A stretch of DNA of 64,000 nucleotides from Thermoactinomyces vulgaris (GCF_003688725.1 NZ_REFP01000007.1:292900-356899), one strand, 5' to 3'; shown: positions 15,692 through 23,639, numbered from the stretch's first letter. The notes: generated by a model from the sequence alone, not told the origin. Made by a program: numbers and translations.

Positions 15692-16191
15692 ATGTGTGAC
15701 TTCTCTTTTTTGAAAAAATATGCCCTTCCATCCGAAAAGGTTCAAGCACCACCAGAGTATAAACATAAATTTTATCCTCTTGATAGAAGTGAAGTTGAAG
15801 AAGCAGAAAAAAGACTGAATCGAACGTTTCCAAAAGAGTTACGGGAATTTTACTCGCAGATTGGATATGGCTTTATGTGCTTTCATCAGAAGACTTTTGA
15901 TAACCTGATTATGGGTCCCCATTCCATCGCAGATTTGATCTTGGGTGAAGATATTTGGGAAGATTACTTTTTGGTTGAGGAAATTGCAGAGGATCCACAT
16001 TTGTTCCCGTTTTTTTTCTTGGGTAATGATGACTTGATTTTTTTGATTTGAGTCAAGAGACTAGAGAAGGAATCCATCCGATTGACTATGCAGGGGTGAT
16101 CATTGCGGAATCCCTTGAAGACTTTTTACGAAAGCTGGATGCCAAAGAAAATTATTATATCAATGTTGTTAAAGATGAATGCGGCTTTTAA
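15692..16191 (+). pseudogene. SUKH copy 4: single-base deletion after a T7 tract
   Basis: ATG 15692 begins an otherwise complete SUKH frame. Copy 1 has GAT, seven T in total, then CGATTTG; here one C is missing after the seven T (about 16035), and the frame ends at TGA after DLIFLI (16051). The rest follows in another frame: DLSQETREGIHPIDYAGVII, then ESLEDFLRKLD, to TAA 16189-16191. One base restores the gene, so the inactivation may be recent or reversible. Everything else is close to copy 1. Confidence 0.8.
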
Positions 16192-16355
16192 AAGATTTTT
16201 CCCCACTATAAATAATATGGCGAGGTCTTTATTGAAGGGGAAACTTGACGATACATTGAGATGGGAAGGGAACGGAAGAATATGAAATACTCAGGATTCG
16301 GAAAAAATTTACATAAAGAAAATGGGAAATGGTTCAGATGAAGGAGCAACCCGGT

Positions 16356-16862
16356 ATGTTCACCAAAGTAACTCAATTGCGTTCTGATGCTCAAGTCGCT
16401 TATTTACTGACCTTATCAGAAACAATTATCCAAAAGCTGTCTGGTTCTGACGGGTATGAAAAAGCTTCGGAAGCTTTAAAAGCATGTTGGGATTGGGTGG
16501 AGACCAAAAGGATTTCAGGAGATTGTCTCTATGAATTTTTGGATAACATTGATGAAACCGGGCTTTTTATCTTGATGCAGTTAGAAAAAGATGCTGTAAA
16601 GCAGAGGGTTTGGATTTGTGTGGTCAGTGCGATTTCATATACGACTTGGAAAGCTTATCAGGAGCGCGGTGAAAAATATCTTCCGGCACCTATAGAAGAA
16701 GTTGACGAAGATTTCATTTTGTATTTTATTGAGCAATTTCATTCCATCGGAGCCCGGTATAAAGAGATCTCAGAGAAACTCCTTCAGTTTTTAATGGTGA
16801 ATCACAAGGTGGTTCATCGAGAAAGCATGATATCTGTCATAAAAAACAAAAAGCTCAATTGA
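16356..16862 (+). CDS. Imm6-like immunity protein, copy 5, divergent tail
   Basis: 168 residues from ATG 16356, chosen because AAGGAG lies 9 bases upstream and the product then aligns with other copies; an in-frame ATG at 16338 would add six residues. Family features are kept in the first 125 residues (DAQVAYLLTLSETIIQKL, ALKACWDWVETKRISGDCLYEFLDN, RVWICVVSAISYTTWKAY, PAPIEEVDED). The last 40 residues lack the shared GYQEEWAERLKEYL block and read RYKEISEKLLQFLMV. No SUKH gene follows. It may represent the ancestral or an independently acquired type that escaped homogenisation. Confidence 0.55.
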   Translation: MFTKVTQLRSDAQVAYLLTLSETIIQKLSGSDGYEKASEALKACWDWVETKRISGDCLYEFLDNIDETGLFILMQLEKDAVKQRVWICVVSAISYTTWKAYQERGEKYLPAPIEEVDEDFILYFIEQFHSIGARYKEISEKLLQFLMVNHKVVHRESMISVIKNKKLN

Positions 16863-16921
16863 CCGCAGAAAAGTTGATGGCAAATCCGGTTTGCTGATCT
16901 GCATTTGAGGAGGCAACAGGG

Positions 16922-17446
16922 ATGAAGTGGTATAAGAAAGTAAAAATGGATGCGAAAGCGGCTTATTATTTAGCACTGTCAGAAAAAATATTGAATAACT
17001 TAACTCCTTATAATGATTGGTATCAGATTGTGAAAGAGACGATGGATCTGTGTTGGATGTGGGTCGAGGAAAAAAAGGTGAGTGGATGTGATCTTTATAT
17101 GGAAGTGGATGATGAAGATGAAGGGTTATTTGTTATCGGGATAATAGAAACAGATCCTTTTCAGGGAGATTTACAGGCAGAGTCAGCTTTTTGGTGTGTT
17201 TTTGATGCAGTATGTTACACGATATGGTCAGGGTTTAAATTTGATAAGATGGAAAATGAACTTCCTCAACCGATTGAAAGTATAAATGATGAGATGATTG
17301 ATCACCGGTTTATGGAAGAAATAAGAAAAGTAAACGGCTACCAAGAAGAATGGGCTGAGCGATTAAAGGAATACCTGCTTAAAAATTATCCGCCAGGCAG
17401 TGACAAGAAAATTCAAAGAGAAGAATTATTGAATTTGATAGCGTAA
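16922..17446 (+). CDS. Imm6-like immunity protein, copy 6
   Basis: 174 residues from ATG 16922 after GAGGAGGC. The first half is closest to copy 2 (KWYKKVKMDAKAAYYLALSEKIL, TMDLCWMWVEEKKVSGCDLY, DDEDEGLFV, AESAFWCVFDAVCYT). The last ~45 codons are nearly the same in DNA as copy 7, from about 17310 on, even though the first halves of copies 6 and 7 differ. This mosaic relation suggests recombination between copies. It is followed by a good terminator rather than by a SUKH gene. Confidence 0.6.
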   Translation: MKWYKKVKMDAKAAYYLALSEKILNNLTPYNDWYQIVKETMDLCWMWVEEKKVSGCDLYMEVDDEDEGLFVIGIIETDPFQGDLQAESAFWCVFDAVCYTIWSGFKFDKMENELPQPIESINDEMIDHRFMEEIRKVNGYQEEWAERLKEYLLKNYPPGSDKKIQREELLNLIA

Positions 17447-17496
17447 AAAGGATTCAATGGGTCATGGGGGCACCGTTTCCGGCCTGATGAAAAGAA

Positions 17497-17527
17497 CCCG
17501 CTCCGGTTGAAGGAGCGGGCTGTTTTC
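17497..17527 (+). terminator. Terminator after Imm6-like copy 6
   Basis: Eight-base stem CCCGCTCC / GGAGCGGG with a 7-base loop, followed by CTGTTTTCTT. It is the intact form of the GGAGCGGGC element found after the other copies. Confidence 0.7.
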
Positions 17528-17681
17528 TTGGGTTTTGATATATCCTTGTTCCACCATGGCAGGGTTCCCGTCCTCAGTGATATGGCTTGATCATTGATGA
17601 TCAGCATGGCTCTGAATTGGAAGTAAACAGGATGGAGAAATGGTATAAATATTATCATTGATGGATACGGAGGGTTAACGA

Positions 17682-18215
17682 ATGCGTTGGTGCAATCATG
17701 TAAATGACGATGCAAAAGTGGCATTCGTATTAACATTGACAGAGAGAGTAATTGATAAATTGGTCAATTGCCGATGGTATTCTCAAATCAGAGAAACGAT
17801 GAATATGTGCTGGGAATGGGTGGAGGGAAAGAAGTATCGTGGTGACGAATTGTATGACCAGTTAGAAGACGATGAAGATCAAGGGTTATTTGTTCTCTAT
17901 ATTGAAGAAATCGACTGTGAGATGCCGGTATCAGGTGATCCCCAAGTAAAGCAAGTGTTTGACTGTGTATTGTATGCAGCAGCTTGCGCCACAAGACAAG
18001 CCTATGTTTATGATGGTGAGTTAAATCAATGTCCTCAAACCGTTAATATTGCACACGACGAATTTATTGATGAGGTGTTTATGGAAGAAATAAGAAAAGT
18101 AAACGGCTACCAAGAAGAATGGGCTGAGCGATTAAAGGAATACCTGCTTAAAAATTATCCGCCGGACAGTGACAAGAAGATCCAAAGAGAAGAATTATTG
18201 AATTTGATAGCGTAA
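17682..18215 (+). CDS. Imm6-like immunity protein, copy 7
   Basis: 177 residues from ATG 17682 after CGGAGGG. The N-terminal half (RWCNHVNDDAKVAFVLTLTERVID, TMNMCWEWVEGKKYRGDELYD) is closest to copy 1, the middle is its own (QGLFVLYIEEIDCEMPV, then VFDCVLYAAACAT), and the final ~45 codons are nearly identical in DNA to copy 6. Last gene of the island, followed by a weaker version of the CCCGCT...AGCGGG terminator. The 235 bases before it contain no SUKH remnant that I can recognise. Confidence 0.6.
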   Translation: MRWCNHVNDDAKVAFVLTLTERVIDKLVNCRWYSQIRETMNMCWEWVEGKKYRGDELYDQLEDDEDQGLFVLYIEEIDCEMPVSGDPQVKQVFDCVLYAAACATRQAYVYDGELNQCPQTVNIAHDEFIDEVFMEEIRKVNGYQEEWAERLKEYLLKNYPPDSDKKIQREELLNLIA

Positions 18216-18267
18216 AAAGGATTCAATGAGATATTTGCTGTATTATTTTTTGTCTTGTTTAAAGAAA

Positions 18268-18300
18268 CCCGCTTTGGTTGACAGGAGCGGGCTGTTTTCT
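18268..18300 (+). terminator. Terminator-like hairpin after Imm6-like copy 7
   Basis: CCCGCT (18268-18273) and AGCGGG (18286-18291), then CTGTTTTCTT. It shares its sequence with the element at 17497 but has a shorter stem. Confidence 0.55.
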
Positions 18301-18455
18301 TGGGTTTCTATCGATTGATGTATTTCCGCCATGGTGAGGATGATGTATTAATTGATATGTCTTTGTTATTCAAGGATAATGAAATCAATAGAAAATAAAA
18401 TGTTTTTGGTTAAAATGGCACAGGTGAATTTTTAGAACATAAGAGGTGTTGGCCG

Positions 18456-19103
18456 ATGGCGGAGATGCAGAAACAAGTCGTGATGGATCCCGGCGGGGAG
18501 CGTGTGGTGATGATCTTCGGTTTTCCGGTTGAGCCGAAGAGAAGGGAAGTGAGCGTGCGTCCGGCGGAGGATGTGGCCTGGCGGGCTTTGGCGCTCCATT
18601 TGTTGCAGGGCGTGATTTTTCATCCTGCGCCGGAAGAGGTGGTGAAATGGGCACACGAAGAGGGATTGTGGGAACATTTGAGCCAGCAGGAGAAAGAGAT
18701 TTTCCGGATTCCGGTTTCCGGTCTCTCCCCGGAAGAAATCCGGTGGAAGCAACAAGCCCTGCAATCGCATCTTTTGACGTGGCGTATCGAAGGTTTGCTT
18801 GCGTTGTTATGGAGCCTCGATTTGGTTGAATCCCTGGAACCGCCGTTCGACCGGTGTGACGGGACCGTGATGCAGGATGTGTTGCCGATGCCGGGAGATT
18901 CCCTGGAAGCCTTTATCAGGAAAGCCCGTTTGCGCCCGGTGGAAGAGATTGTACAAATGCTGGAGCGGCATTTGCAAATTTACCACCAACAGGCCGAAGC
19001 TTATGAAAAAGGAGAAACGCTTCCATTTGACCTGTTGGTTGCTTATGAACGCATCCATGCGTGGAATTGGGTTTGCGGATGGGTGGATGAATGGGATGAT
19101 TAA
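18456..19103 (+). CDS. DUF4272-like domain protein
   Basis: 215 residues, soluble, rich in Glu, Trp and Leu. The pattern WRALALHLLQGV, KQQALQSHLLTWRIEGLLALLWSLDLVESL followed by PP.D, and a C-terminal LVAYERIHAWNWVCGW agrees with DUF4272 proteins, whose function is unknown. The start ATG 18456 follows AGGTG. Base composition is GC-rich again, unlike the immunity array next to it, so the island ends between 18215 and 18456. It is not obviously part of an operon. Confidence 0.55.
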   Translation: MAEMQKQVVMDPGGERVVMIFGFPVEPKRREVSVRPAEDVAWRALALHLLQGVIFHPAPEEVVKWAHEEGLWEHLSQQEKEIFRIPVSGLSPEEIRWKQQALQSHLLTWRIEGLLALLWSLDLVESLEPPFDRCDGTVMQDVLPMPGDSLEAFIRKARLRPVEEIVQMLERHLQIYHQQAEAYEKGETLPFDLLVAYERIHAWNWVCGWVDEWDD

Positions 19104-19196
19104 GGGTATGGATGCTTATATGGTTCAAGTTCTTATTTTTCGGGTATATACATAGCGGTATGATGGTTTGGTATATTTTCCATTGGAGGTAACAAC

Positions 19197-19397
19197 ATGA
19201 CCAAAGATCAAAAGGACCAAGAGAACAAAATGGGAAAGTCAATGGGTTTCGGCATGGCGATTGGCGTTGCCATCGGCGTCGGCATTGGGTTGGCCATGGA
19301 TAACCTGGGGCTTTGGATGGCGATCGGGGTTGCCATTGGCGCCGGCTTGGGCGGAGCCGGTTATGCATTCAGTAACGACAAAGAAGAGAAAGATTAA
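19197..19397 (+). CDS. Small glycine-rich membrane protein
   Basis: 66 residues. A charged start (MTKDQKDQENKMGKS) and a charged end (SNDKEEKD) flank two hydrophobic segments made of Gly/Ala/Ile/Val repeats (MAIGVAIGVGIGLAM and MAIGVAIGAGLGGAGYAF), which fits a small two-helix membrane protein. Related short glycine-zipper-like proteins are common in Bacillales and have no agreed function. ATG 19197 follows GGAGG. A terminator follows. Confidence 0.65.
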   Translation: MTKDQKDQENKMGKSMGFGMAIGVAIGVGIGLAMDNLGLWMAIGVAIGAGLGGAGYAFSNDKEEKD

Positions 19398-19420
19398 TGT
19401 TTGCTTGCAAAGCGAACGAA

Positions 19421-19448
19421 AACCAGGGAAACCATCCCTGGTTTTTTA
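19421..19448 (+). terminator. Terminator between convergent genes
   Basis: Perfect stem AACCAGGGA / TCCCTGGTT with a 5-base loop and trailing T run. Confidence 0.8.
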
Positions 19449-19461
19449 TGTTTGCTGGGGC

Positions 19462-20130
19462 TTATCCCTGAACAGCCGGTTCGATGAGGGACGGATCATC
19501 GTTTTTGGGGGAGTTGACCCGTTGTGACACGGGATAGGATTCCATTTGTTCTTCCGGATAAGGTTCAAGCAGTGACTGCAAAACAACGGGGTTGTTCATT
19601 TCCGGATCCAGCCAGGTTTCATAGTCGTCTTCCCTCAGGATGACTGGCATCCGGTTGTGCACCTCTTTGACGAGGGCATTGGGCCGGGTGGTGATAATGG
19701 TGCAGGTATACAAAAAGTCTGTTCCTTGTTTCCATTGGTCCCACAGCCCGGCAAAAGCAAACGGTTCCCCGCCCTTGATTTGAAACCGGTAAGGCTGTTT
19801 GGTTTTTCCGCTTCTTTTCCATTCATAAAAGCCGTCCGCCGGGATCAAGCAGCGTTGTTTGCGGAAAGGATGCTTGTAAGCAGGCCTTTCGTCCAAGGTT
19901 TCCGCGCGGGCATTGATCATTTTGTAGCCGATTTTGGGATCCTTGGCCCAAAAGGGAACCAGCCCCCATCGCATGGGTTGTCCGACACGGCGGTTTCCCT
20001 GTCGGGTCACTGTGAGGACGGGTTGGCTGGGAGCAATGTTGTATCGCGGGTTCCACTCATCGGGAAACGTGAACCCGAATTTTTCTTGTAAAAGGTTGAA
20101 ATCCATGGCCAGCGAAAAGCGTCCGCACAT
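19462..20130 (-). CDS. SRAP (HMCES/YedK) family abasic-site processing protein
   Basis: 222 residues beginning MCGRFSL. In this family the initiator Met is removed and Cys2 forms a stable thiazolidine crosslink to abasic sites in single-stranded DNA, shielding them from breakage. Other conserved parts are visible: NPRYNIAPSQ, RWGLVPFWAKD, MINARAETL, CLIPADGFYEWK with the catalytic Glu, and EVHNRMPVIL with the catalytic His. The longer in-frame start at 20199 would bury the essential Cys, so ATG 20130 is certain on functional grounds. It is convergent with the small membrane protein gene. Confidence 0.92.
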   Translation of the reverse strand: MCGRFSLAMDFNLLQEKFGFTFPDEWNPRYNIAPSQPVLTVTRQGNRRVGQPMRWGLVPFWAKDPKIGYKMINARAETLDERPAYKHPFRKQRCLIPADGFYEWKRSGKTKQPYRFQIKGGEPFAFAGLWDQWKQGTDFLYTCTIITTRPNALVKEVHNRMPVILREDDYETWLDPEMNNPVVLQSLLEPYPEEQMESYPVSQRVNSPKNDDPSLIEPAVQG

Positions 20131-20325
20131 AAGATCACACCATCCCAAGCGGGAGTTTTTCTTTTTCCCCATCATAGAGAAAGCGGGTCTTCGGGTCAAC
20201 CCGGACGGAGGAATCCCGGGAAGACAAGTGTGATGGATTTAACGGAAGGGCACAATCCATTTAATTAAGATAAAGGCAAAGGACACCTCCTGATCAAGGT
20301 TCAGGAAATAAAACGAGGTGAAAAA

Positions 20326-21144
20326 ATGCCGGCACCAACAGCAAAATTGCCCGGGCATCTGTTTCTGGCAAGTCTGGGGAAAACGGTTCTCCGGCCCGGG
20401 GGAAGAAAAGGAACGCAGAAAATCATTGATCATCTGCAACCGGATGAACATTCCTGTCTTTTGGAAGTCGCGGGAAACATGGGGACCACGGCGGTGCATC
20501 TGGCCAAAACATACGGTTGCCGCATTGTGTGCGTGGACCTGCATCAAGACAGTTTGAAAAAGGCGGAAAAGAATATCAAACAGGCGGGGGTGGAGCATTT
20601 AATCACCCTGCAAAGGGCCGATGCCAGAGATTTGCCGTTTGCGGATGAAACGTTTGATGGTGTGATCAATGAGGCCATGCTGACAATGCTGCCTGATCAG
20701 GATAAAATCAAAGCTTTGAATGAGTATTACCGGGTTTTGAAAAAAGGCGGCAAACTGGGAACCCACGATTTGTTGATCAAACGGCAGCCGACCGAAGAAA
20801 TGTTGAAAATGGTGAAACATATCATGGATGTTCCCTTGCCGGACAACCCGGTTGTTGTCAAGCTGTTGCATCATGCATTGAATTTGATCGTCAGACCATT
20901 GGACCGGAAAAAATGGGAGGGCATCTATGCCCAAACCCCCTTTTCCAAGGTGGAATTCAAAGAAGGGGAGATGACCCTGTTAACCCTGGATGGTCTCCTG
21001 TATGACGAGGGGTGGGACCGAACCATTGAGATTTTGCAAAATGCGGCGAAGTCCGGGGAGGCCAAAGAAAGGCTCTCTTTTATGATTAAATTGTTTAACC
21101 AAACCGAAACGTTCGGGCATATCACCATTCACGCGGAAAAATGA
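20326..21144 (+). CDS. Class I SAM-dependent methyltransferase
   Basis: 272 residues. The SAM-binding fold is seen in LLEVAGNMGTTAVHLAK (motif I, with A where G is usual: EVAGNMG), IVCVDLHQDSL (acidic residue for the ribose), RADARDLPFADETFDGVINEAMLTMLP and YRVLKKGGKLGTHDLL. This resembles UbiE/COQ5 or small-molecule methyltransferases; the substrate is not predictable. A 110-residue C-terminal part after the core is extra. ATG 20326 follows CGAGGTG. Terminator shared with the convergent gene. Confidence 0.8.
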   Translation: MPAPTAKLPGHLFLASLGKTVLRPGGRKGTQKIIDHLQPDEHSCLLEVAGNMGTTAVHLAKTYGCRIVCVDLHQDSLKKAEKNIKQAGVEHLITLQRADARDLPFADETFDGVINEAMLTMLPDQDKIKALNEYYRVLKKGGKLGTHDLLIKRQPTEEMLKMVKHIMDVPLPDNPVVVKLLHHALNLIVRPLDRKKWEGIYAQTPFSKVEFKEGEMTLLTLDGLLYDEGWDRTIEILQNAAKSGEAKERLSFMIKLFNQTETFGHITIHAEK

Positions 21145-21157
21145 CAAAACCCAATCC

Positions 21158-21188
21158 AAACCATACGCTTTTAAGCGTATGGTTTTTA
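21158..21188. terminator. Bidirectional terminator
   Basis: 13-base stem AAACCATACGCTT / AAGCGTATGGTTT around a two-base gap, flanked by A and T runs, between convergent genes. Confidence 0.85.
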
Positions 21189-21755
21189 TTTGTCTTTTGG
21201 ATGATAGATCAGTTGCACCACACCGGAAGAAAACGTCCGGGTTTGCACCAGTTTTAAATTCAGCCGCTTTTTCAAATCGGTAAATAACGGTTTTCCTTCT
21301 CCCAAAACAACAGGGTGAACGGACAACCGGAATTCATCCACCAGCCCCAAATCGATGAACGAGGCGATGAGATCGGCGCCGCCATACAGCCAAATGTCTT
21401 TGCCGGGCTGGTTTTTGATTTTCATGACTTCTTTATAAAGAGGGCCATGGATGAACGTTGCTTGCGGGCCGGTTTTCGTCCGTGTCCGGGAGAAGACAAC
21501 TTTCTTTTTGCGTTGAATCTGTTGCCAAATTTCTTTTTCCATCTCCGGTGCTTCGGCGTGCGGGCGGTATTGTTCCCAGATTTCATAACTTTTTCTGCCA
21601 AACAGAATCGTGTCGATTTGATTCAGGAAGGAAATGAAGTCCATATCCGGTTCCATGATGCACCAATCAATTTCTCCATTTTTCCCTTCAATAAAACCAT
21701 CCAACGTCACGGCCAAATCCAAAAGGATTCTTCTAGGGTTGGTGTGATCGGACAT
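21186..21755 (-). CDS. Dihydrofolate reductase-like (RibD C-terminal) family protein, YyaP-like
   Basis: 189 residues. The start RILLDLAVTLDGFIEGKNGEIDW, the central ILFGRKSYEIW, IWLYGGADLIASFIDLGLVDEFRLSVHPVVLGEGKPLF and the ending VVQLIYHP are all typical of the small proteins with the RibD reductase fold (B. subtilis YyaP/YwjB type). They bind NADPH-like cofactors; the substrate is unknown, and they are not true folate reductases. ATG 21755 is set by GGGAGAACAAGG; an in-frame ATG at 21806 lies too far upstream without a site. Confidence 0.85.
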   Translation of the reverse strand: MSDHTNPRRILLDLAVTLDGFIEGKNGEIDWCIMEPDMDFISFLNQIDTILFGRKSYEIWEQYRPHAEAPEMEKEIWQQIQRKKKVVFSRTRTKTGPQATFIHGPLYKEVMKIKNQPGKDIWLYGGADLIASFIDLGLVDEFRLSVHPVVLGEGKPLFTDLKKRLNLKLVQTRTFSSGVVQLIYHPKDK

Positions 21756-22053
21756 CCTTGTTCTCCCTTTCTGCCAAGATTTGATTGGAATACATGTATG
21801 ATACATGAAGAGCCGTCGGAGTCAAGACGATGTTTATTGGTGGACGGACTGTTTAAAGGAAAATGGGGAGCGTTTGCGGAAGATCATGAAATGGAGCTAT
21901 AGGAAGAAAAATGAACCATGAGCCGGAAACAGCCGGATTTTGAACAGGAAAAGGAACACATCATTGAAGGTGGATATATTTTTATTTATATTTAGAATAT
22001 TTTTATGATAAAATCACATTAGATCATCGATGGACAAGCAGGAGGTTCATGGA

Positions 22054-22554
22054 TTGAAAAAAATCACCTTTCTTTTGCTTCTGGCTTTGACGGTGTTTTT
22101 CGGCTTGTTTCCGAGCGGATATGCAGCTCATTACATTGACTCGGATTCGGTGAAAAATGGAGCGATTCGATATAAAAATTCTTCCCGGTATCTGAAGGCG
22201 GTCGACCATGCGGATTATGCCTGGAACCAGCTGACGACGATATCCATTTATCCGGCAAGCTCACCGGATTTGATCTTTTATGATGCCAATTACTCCACGG
22301 CAAGCTGGGACGGGCTGTACACGCCGAAATCCGGAGCGGATACCATTCATTTGAATATCTATTACATGGACAAGTATACGACACCCGTTCAAGCCCGCGT
22401 GGCCGCCCATGAAATGGGGCATGCTCTGGGTTTGGGGGATCATGAAGAATACAGCTACCGGAAAATCTTAATGTATAAATGTTCCACCTGTAACCCCTAT
22501 AACACACCGACTCACCATGACCGGCAAGATTATTATGCCAAATGGAGGGACTAA
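22054..22554 (+). CDS. Secreted metalloprotease, snapalysin-like metzincin
   Basis: 166-residue precursor with a signal peptide (KKITFLLLLALTVFFGLFPSGYA, cleavage near residue 24). The zinc motif AAHEMGHALGLGDH gives HExxHxxGxxD (H119, E120, H123, D129). Asp in the third ligand position is known from snapalysin (M7) enzymes, and a Met-turn candidate follows (KILMYKCSTC). Start TTG 22054 is chosen because AGGAGG lies 8 bases upstream and yields a proper signal peptide; ATG 22030 would add eight residues before it. An AT-rich upstream region contains TGATAAAAT as a -10. The next exported-protein gene follows 1 base after its stop. Confidence 0.8.
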   Translation: MKKITFLLLLALTVFFGLFPSGYAAHYIDSDSVKNGAIRYKNSSRYLKAVDHADYAWNQLTTISIYPASSPDLIFYDANYSTASWDGLYTPKSGADTIHLNIYYMDKYTTPVQARVAAHEMGHALGLGDHEEYSYRKILMYKCSTCNPYNTPTHHDRQDYYAKWRD

Positions 22555-22555
22555 G

Positions 22556-23128
22556 ATGAAAAAGCGCTATGTCTTCGTGGCGGCGTCACTGCTGTTTCTT
22601 TTCACCGGTGTGATCGTCGCGTATCAACATTTTTCCAAACAGGAGCCCGAAGTGATCAATGCGGCCGCTTCTTATGTGACGGATATCGATGACCCGCGAA
22701 AGCTTTCCGGGTTTACCAGCGATATTTTCATCGGCAAGGTGGTTGAAAAATCCGGGAGCAACCCAACGGGCGCCATTCCTGAAACCCGGTTTGACGTGCA
22801 AGTGATCGAAACCCTCAAAGGAAAAGCGGTGGGCCAAGTAACGGTGAACCAACAAGCCGGATATGATGAGAACGGGGATTTCTTTACTATTGACGGGGAC
22901 CGGATGTTGATCCCCGGGAAAATCTACCTGTTTGCCACAGTTTACGATTCGGTTCACGATTGGTACACCCTTGTTCCCAATGCCGGGGATGTTCCCTTGA
23001 CCGTCAAGGAAGAGGTTTCAGCCTCCGGTGACGGGGACATTGTCTTTGATGAATCATCACAAAAAGCCATTGAAGAGATGAAACGGGGCATTGAAAATGA
23101 AATTCCGTTTGAACCGGGGAACCGGTAG
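22556..23128 (+). CDS. Exported or membrane-anchored protein in operon with the metalloprotease
   Basis: 190 residues. Residues 4-22 form a hydrophobic segment (VFVAASLLFLFTGVIVAYQ) acting as signal or anchor. The exported domain has DIFIGKVVEKSGSN, ETRFDVQVIETLKGKAVGQVTVNQQAGYDE and GKIYLFATVYD, a beta-rich pattern seen in small secreted proteins that often stand beside extracellular proteases or in cell-surface loci. No precise family recognised. The start ATG 22556 lies 1 base after the protease stop, with GGAGGG before it, so the two are translated together. It might be a partner, inhibitor or surface receptor of the protease. Confidence 0.65.
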   Translation: MKKRYVFVAASLLFLFTGVIVAYQHFSKQEPEVINAAASYVTDIDDPRKLSGFTSDIFIGKVVEKSGSNPTGAIPETRFDVQVIETLKGKAVGQVTVNQQAGYDENGDFFTIDGDRMLIPGKIYLFATVYDSVHDWYTLVPNAGDVPLTVKEEVSASGDGDIVFDESSQKAIEEMKRGIENEIPFEPGNR

Positions 23129-23148
23129 CATGGTTTCTCTGATGAGAA

Positions 23149-23182
23149 AAGGAGTCAGGGCAAGTTTCCTGACTCCTTTTTT
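23149..23182 (+). terminator. Terminator after the exported-protein gene
   Basis: Perfect 11-base stem AAGGAGTCAGG / CCTGACTCCTT with 8-base loop and T run. Confidence 0.9.
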
Positions 23183-23200
23183 GTTCTGCCGGCCGGTCGG

Positions 23201-23446
23201 TTATTTCCTCAGCAGTTCTTTCATTTTCAGGTATTCTTCTTCGCTGATTTCATGATTGATCAAGCGGAGTTTTAAAATTTCTTCGGCTTCCAGATGGATG
23301 CCGGTGGAATGAGAGCGGCAACCGGAACGGCGGTTCATGAACCGGAAGATCAAAATCGCCGCGATCAGCAGGCAGAAGAATGCAATGGGAAAAATGAAAA
23401 AAGGAAAAAAGGGAGCATGGGTTGCCGGGTGTACGGTTAAAAACAT
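23201..23446 (-). CDS. Small SHOCT-domain membrane protein
   Basis: 81 residues from ATG 23446 (AGGTGATCTT upstream). One membrane helix (FFPFFIFPIAFFCLLIAAILIF), a basic loop (RFMNRRSGCRS), and a C-terminal helical hairpin EAEEILKLRLINHEISEEEYLKMKELL, which is the SHOCT motif found at protein ends and thought to mediate oligomerisation. It is divergent from the two-component system and may share its control region. Confidence 0.75.
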   Translation of the reverse strand: MFLTVHPATHAPFFPFFIFPIAFFCLLIAAILIFRFMNRRSGCRSHSTGIHLEAEEILKLRLINHEISEEEYLKMKELLRK

Positions 23447-23639
23447 AAGATCACCTCTCTGATTGAAATGGTCAGATAAACTACCTTGCACGGGTATAAG
23501 ATACATTTTTTTCATCACAAATAAATTTGTGAAAAAGTCACAGACCGGTCACGAATCCATCAGGAATTGCTTGTCTTTTCAAACGGGCAGAGTGGCTGTG
23601 TTAAGATGAAGTTGATTTTTGGATGCATGGAGGTTCGCC

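Larger units (their letters stand above)
11311..16355 (+). repeat. Four tandem Imm6-SUKH units of about 1.2-1.3 kb each
   Basis: Units begin at 11311, 12608, 13832 and 15023; their lengths are about 1297, 1224, 1191 and 1333 bases. Each holds an Imm6-like gene, a spacer of about 140 bases, a SUKH gene and a second spacer. The end of each Imm6 gene, the spacer after it (TCCGTTTCC, GACAGGAGCGGGC, GATGCGGTGAAAT, AAGGTGATCAGA words shared by units 2-4) and the first ~100 bases of the SUKH genes are nearly the same between units. The first two thirds of the Imm6 genes differ much more. The region is clearly richer in A and T than its flanks. Confidence 0.85.

Noticed and set aside
17447-17681. Possible SUKH remnant before Imm6-like copy 7
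   Set aside because: Only a short WYK-containing peptide near 17633 resembles the Imm6 start; no SUKH motif found.
11311-18215. CRISPR array as explanation for the repeats
   Set aside because: Repeat units are about 1.2 kb and protein-coding, with no short regularly spaced repeats.
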